Shown here in pieces: positions 61,697 through 64,000 of a stretch of 64,000 bases of DNA. How positions within the stretch are numbered: the first letter of the stretch is position 1; every line of letters begins with the position of its first letter. The translations under genes were made by a program, and so were the position numbers. This DNA comes from JADKAV01 sp037045455 (GTDB lineage: Bacteria; Actinomycetota; Actinomycetes; S36-B12; UBA10799): NCBI GenBank assembly GCA_037045455.1, contig JBAOIN010000012.1:1-64000 (forward strand), in the 5' to 3' direction. A model generated the notes under the pieces. That model was not told where the DNA came from. It saw only the letters and a program-made list of their open reading frames with translations, and did not search any database.

Positions 61697-61758
61697 TGAT
61701 TTTCCTTTGCGTCTCAGGCGGTGCCGGATGGGTGTCAGTCCGGGTGCTCGGCGGCACC

Positions 61759-61791
61759 AAAAAAGGAAAAGCCCCGGACTCTTCGCCGGGG
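61759..61791 (-). terminator. Attenuator hairpin in the metY leader
   Basis: On the minus strand CCCCGGC, an eight-base loop and a GCCGGGG-type complement (CCGGGGC) are followed by TTTTCCTTTTTT. It is the strongest intrinsic-terminator signature in the window, yet it lies upstream of metY, between a Cys-containing leader peptide and the structural genes. This is the arrangement of transcriptional attenuation. Confidence 0.75.
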
Positions 61792-61811
61792 AACGCGTGT
61801 GTACGCCTCGC

Positions 61812-61868
61812 TCAGGCCCCGACGGTGGACGTCATTCGACAACACATGCACATCAGTCGAGCGTTCAC
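61812..61868 (-). CDS. Cysteine-containing leader peptide of the metY-metX operon
   Basis: An 18-codon reading frame, MNARLMCMCCRMTSTVGA, starts at a GTG with GAGGAGGG eight bases upstream and ends at a TGA 21 bases before the terminator hairpin at 61791. Three Cys and four Met codons (counting the start) are packed in the first 12 codons. Ribosome stalling on the Cys codons when cysteine is short would let transcription pass the terminator. Cys-rich upstream peptides controlling sulfur genes are known in actinobacteria; the mechanism here is inferred. Confidence 0.65.
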   Translation of the reverse strand: MNARLMCMCCRMTSTVGA

Positions 61869-61992
61869 CGTCGCAACCCTCCTCTCGCGTTTGGTCGAGT
61901 CTGGCACAAGTGATCCCAACTGTCGAACACGGGGTGCGGGGTTTCGGTGCCTCACCTGCCACCACACGTCGATTCAGACACCAGAACCGGCG

Positions 61993-62232
61993 TCAGGCCT
62001 CCGGCTCTCCGATCCCCAGGCCGTGATGCGAGCGCTCCAACTCCTCATAGAGCTCCCGGATGCGGGAATGGGCGTCGTGCGGTGTGAGTTTGCCGGCGGT
62101 CTCGAGGCTGCAGATGTAGGCGACCTGCTGGGCGAACTCCTGCAAGTTGGAGTCGAACGCGAGGTTCTGCGGGGTGAACTCGCCCTGGTAGCGCGCGCGA
62201 GGACTCAGGAACTCGTCCTTCTCGCTCATCAT
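61993..62232 (-). CDS. Small hypothetical protein
   Basis: A 79-residue acidic helical protein (LSPRARYQGEFTPQNLAFDS, QEFAQQVAYICSLETAGKLT, and HSRIRELYEELERS). It starts at ATG 62232, overlapping the stop of the upstream gene (ATGA), so it is translationally coupled. I recognise no family, although short proteins of this type are common in actinobacterial operons. The 124 bases between its stop and the metY leader peptide belong to the metY promoter region. Confidence 0.6.
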   Translation of the reverse strand: MMSEKDEFLSPRARYQGEFTPQNLAFDSNLQEFAQQVAYICSLETAGKLTPHDAHSRIRELYEELERSHHGLGIGEPEA

Positions 62233-62951
62233 GGCTCCAGCACCCAGATCGCATGGCGGCCATCGCGATTGTCCACGGCCACCAGCCATCTACCCTCGGG
62301 CGTCCTGGCCAGCCCCTCGGGCTTGTCGATGCCCTTCGGCAGCGGCACCTGCTCGCCGGTCAGGGTCTGCCGGCAGCGGGCCTGGTCGCTGAGCAACCAG
62401 ACGGTCCCGTCCACGACACAGACGTCCGAGACATCGGGCAGGTCCACCTCGGACCAGGCCAGGGCGTGCAACTCCCCCGAAGGCGGCGGGGTCCAGGTGC
62501 CCGGCTTCGGATCGCCCGCTGATGCGCCTATCCCGAACTCGACGATGGCCGCCGGCTTCTTCTCCTTGACGACGTAGACCCGGTCATCGCCGAAGAACAT
62601 GCCCTCACCGTGGCTGTTGGCGTCCTTACGCCAGGATTTGGACAGGCCCTTCAGATTGACCTGCAGGTGCCACGATCCGACCACGGATGGCTCGGCGAGA
62701 TCGACCGCGACCAGCACCGCGGGCTCTTCGCACAGGATCAGGACGGTGTCATCGGCGACGTGCTCGACGGCCTCGAACTGCCCGGTTTCGGCAGGTGCAC
62801 CCGGCAGGCCGGCCACATCGATGACAGTCCAGTCGCCGGGTTCGCCGTCCCAGGGCGCCCACGCAAGAGTGGGTTCGGCATCGCCCACCAGCACCAGCCG
62901 GTCGCCGGCGAAACAGGCGCCGCTGACCTCGGCGATGGGCGCGTCGTACAC
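62229..62951 (-). CDS. Putative beta-propeller protein
   Basis: A 240-residue protein with repeating strand blocks such as VSGACFAGDRLVLVGDAEPT, FEAVEHVADDTVLILCEEPA, SHGEGMFFGDDRVYVVKEKK, VSDVCVVDGTVWLLSDQARC, and PEGLARTPEGRWLVAVDNRD. These resemble SdiA-regulated/esterase-like beta-propellers, with no signal peptide, so it is probably cytoplasmic. It starts at a GTG five bases after the dtd stop and overlaps the following small gene. Function unknown. Confidence 0.68.
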   Translation of the reverse strand: MYDAPIAEVSGACFAGDRLVLVGDAEPTLAWAPWDGEPGDWTVIDVAGLPGAPAETGQFEAVEHVADDTVLILCEEPAVLVAVDLAEPSVVGSWHLQVNLKGLSKSWRKDANSHGEGMFFGDDRVYVVKEKKPAAIVEFGIGASAGDPKPGTWTPPPSGELHALAWSEVDLPDVSDVCVVDGTVWLLSDQARCRQTLTGEQVPLPKGIDKPEGLARTPEGRWLVAVDNRDGRHAIWVLEP

Positions 62952-62956
62952 GCGGC

Positions 62957-63394
62957 TCAGGCTACCGCCTCGAACAGCACCGTGATCGGTCCATCGTTGG
63001 TGAATCTCACCTGCATGTCAGCGCCGAACCGGCCCGTTTCAACCCGGGCGCCGGCGTCACGCAGCGCCTGCATGAAGGCCTCGACCAGCGGTTCGGCCAC
63101 CTCCCGGGGCGCAGCATCGTTCCAGGTCGGACGGCGGCCTTTGCGGGTGTCGGCATAGAGCGTGAACTGACTGATGACCAGTAACGGCAGCCCGAGGTCG
63201 GAGGCCGACTGTTCTGGAGTCCCGTCGAACAGCCGGGCACCCCACACCTTCGCCGCGAGCCGGGCTGCCAGTGCCGGGGTGTCAGTGTGCGTCACGCCGA
63301 CCAGCACGACCAGCCCGGGACCATCGAACGCGCCGAGCACCTGCCCGTCGACGCTGACCTGCGCGCCGTCCGCTCGCTGTACGAGAGCACGCAT
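62957..63394 (-). CDS. dtd: D-aminoacyl-tRNA deacylase
   Basis: A 145-residue DTD enzyme that hydrolyses D-aminoacyl-tRNAs (and Gly-tRNA-Ala), a translation-quality step in the cytoplasm. Signature segments are MRALVQRADGAQVSVDGQVL, LVVLVGVTHTDTPALAARLA, the active-site LLVISQFTLYADTRKGRRP, and FTNDGPITVLFE with the Gly-Pro motif. Length is standard. The ATG shares one base with the stop of the upstream gene, so it is coupled to it. Confidence 0.94.
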   Translation of the reverse strand: MRALVQRADGAQVSVDGQVLGAFDGPGLVVLVGVTHTDTPALAARLAAKVWGARLFDGTPEQSASDLGLPLLVISQFTLYADTRKGRRPTWNDAAPREVAEPLVEAFMQALRDAGARVETGRFGADMQVRFTNDGPITVLFEAVA

Positions 63395-64000
63395 CAGGGG
63401 CGGCGCACCACGCGTCCGGCCAGTCGGGTCGCCGTGCCGGGCATGCTGCGGATGGAACCGACCGTGCTCGAGGCCAAGGCCCCGGTGAGGTCGGTGGGGT
63501 CGATCTGAGCCAGCGCGTCGGCCATGACGGCGTTGAAGTCGACCTTCTCGAGGACCCGTTCCAGAGTCACCCGCTGCACGAGGGCATCCATGTCGACCTC
63601 GCTGAGCACCATGTTCATGTCGACCCGGGACAGCAGTTCCGCAGTCGTTTCCGGGCCGACAGTGGCCAGGAATTCGGCCGCTTGTTCGGCCCGATCGGCC
63701 TGCATCTGGCGGAACTGGGCGTCGAGCGCAGCGAGCACCCCGTACAACGCTCGCATCGGCCGGCCGGTGATCTCCACCTGCGATGCCAGGGCCGAAACCT
63801 CGTTGAGCCGAAACTCGACCGCGGCCACCAGGTCGAACAGCACCGACTGGATGGCGGTCGCCACGGTCGCGGCAGCGCCCGGCAGGACCACGGCGATGTC
63901 AGCGAGCGTGACAGTGCTCGCCTCGGTCTCGGTCTCGGGGGCTTCCACGAGCCGGGAGCGGGTGTAGCCCGAGGCCAGGCCCATCAGGCCCAGGCCCAGG
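63394..64000 (-). CDS. Hypothetical protein, possibly partial at the window edge
   Basis: At least 196 residues from an ATG at 63984, but the frame is open to the window end, so the true start may lie beyond it. The visible part has a helical region (LPGAAATVATAIQSVLFDLV, LVAAVEFRLNEVSALASQVE) and a repeated pattern near the C-terminus: LLSRVDMNMVLSEVDMDALV then RVTLERVLEKVDFNAVMADA, about 13-residue units with VD or LE pairs. The C-terminus is basic (TRLAGRVVRRP). Coupled to dtd. Function unknown. Confidence 0.6.
   Translation of the reverse strand, partial: LGLGLMGLASGYTRSRLVEAPETETEASTVTLADIAVVLPGAAATVATAIQSVLFDLVAAVEFRLNEVSALASQVEITGRPMRALYGVLAALDAQFRQMQADRAEQAAEFLATVGPETTAELLSRVDMNMVLSEVDMDALVQRVTLERVLEKVDFNAVMADALAQIDPTDLTGALASSTVGSIRSMPGTATRLAGRVVRRP

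Noticed and set aside
61697..61990. A SAM riboswitch upstream of metY
   Set aside because: I looked for the conserved SAM-I or SAM-IV core helices and found none; the leader peptide and terminator explain the region better.
61645..62577. A 310-codon plus-strand frame over the metY leader
   Set aside because: It crosses the metY start, the attenuator and the minus-strand leader peptide, with no family resemblance.

Overview
The window is high-GC DNA of an actinobacterium. The evidence is consistently G/C-ending codons, many GTG starts, the SRP RNA-dnaX-recR neighbourhood, a recR-DUF5063 pair, a short Cys-containing leader peptide before metY-metX, and several apparently leaderless genes. I cannot name the genus. 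One IS1380-type transposase lies at the left edge; there is no CRISPR array or phage.

Layout. 0-1.6 kb: transposase and an intergenic repeat. 1.7-13.1 kb: a catabolic island. It holds a P450, a glutamine-synthetase-like ligase, an acetoacetate-decarboxylase-like protein, a MarR regulator, a five-gene translationally coupled operon (CHMS dehydrogenase, extradiol dioxygenase, FAH-family protein, PuuC-like dehydrogenase, PuuD-like hydrolase) and an APC permease. Two divergent promoter regions carry four copies of one 16-bp dyad placed on the -10 elements, which makes a single repressor-controlled regulon likely. 13.1-26.8 kb: ordinary genes (J-domain protein, hemolysin III, secreted proteins, acyl-CoA ligase, App1-type phosphatase, exonuclease III, LemA with DUF2207, penicillin acylase). 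26.9-33.7 kb: tRNA-Ser, SRP RNA, dnaX, recR, NfeD and SPFH proteins.

33.8-52.9 kb is the most unusual region. Eight overlapping minus-strand genes run from a large tubulin/FtsZ-like protein through an 877-aa membrane protein, a four-to-five-helix membrane protein, a beta-sandwich protein, a GAP1-like protein and a vWA-like protein to a zinc-ribbon GTPase and a zinc-ribbon membrane protein. Next to them are a secreted-type vWA membrane protein with a W/D-rich tail, a small partner membrane protein and a divergent zinc-ribbon membrane protein. I read this as one NTP-dependent, membrane-anchored machine of the tubulin-like/GTPase/vWA conflict or signalling type; its function is not known to me.

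53-64 kb: esterase lipoprotein, tandem GNAT, LMW-phosphatase/arsenate-reductase-like protein, glycerol kinase, two tandem VOC proteins, metX-metY behind a Cys leader-peptide attenuator, and D-aminoacyl-tRNA deacylase.

Quality note. About fifteen genes, including dnaX, glpK and metY, are broken by single-base shifts. Nearly all are one-base insertions and they are densest at 16.4-17.8 kb. This looks like insertion-type sequencing error rather than real gene decay, so the frameshifted genes below are annotated over their full extent.
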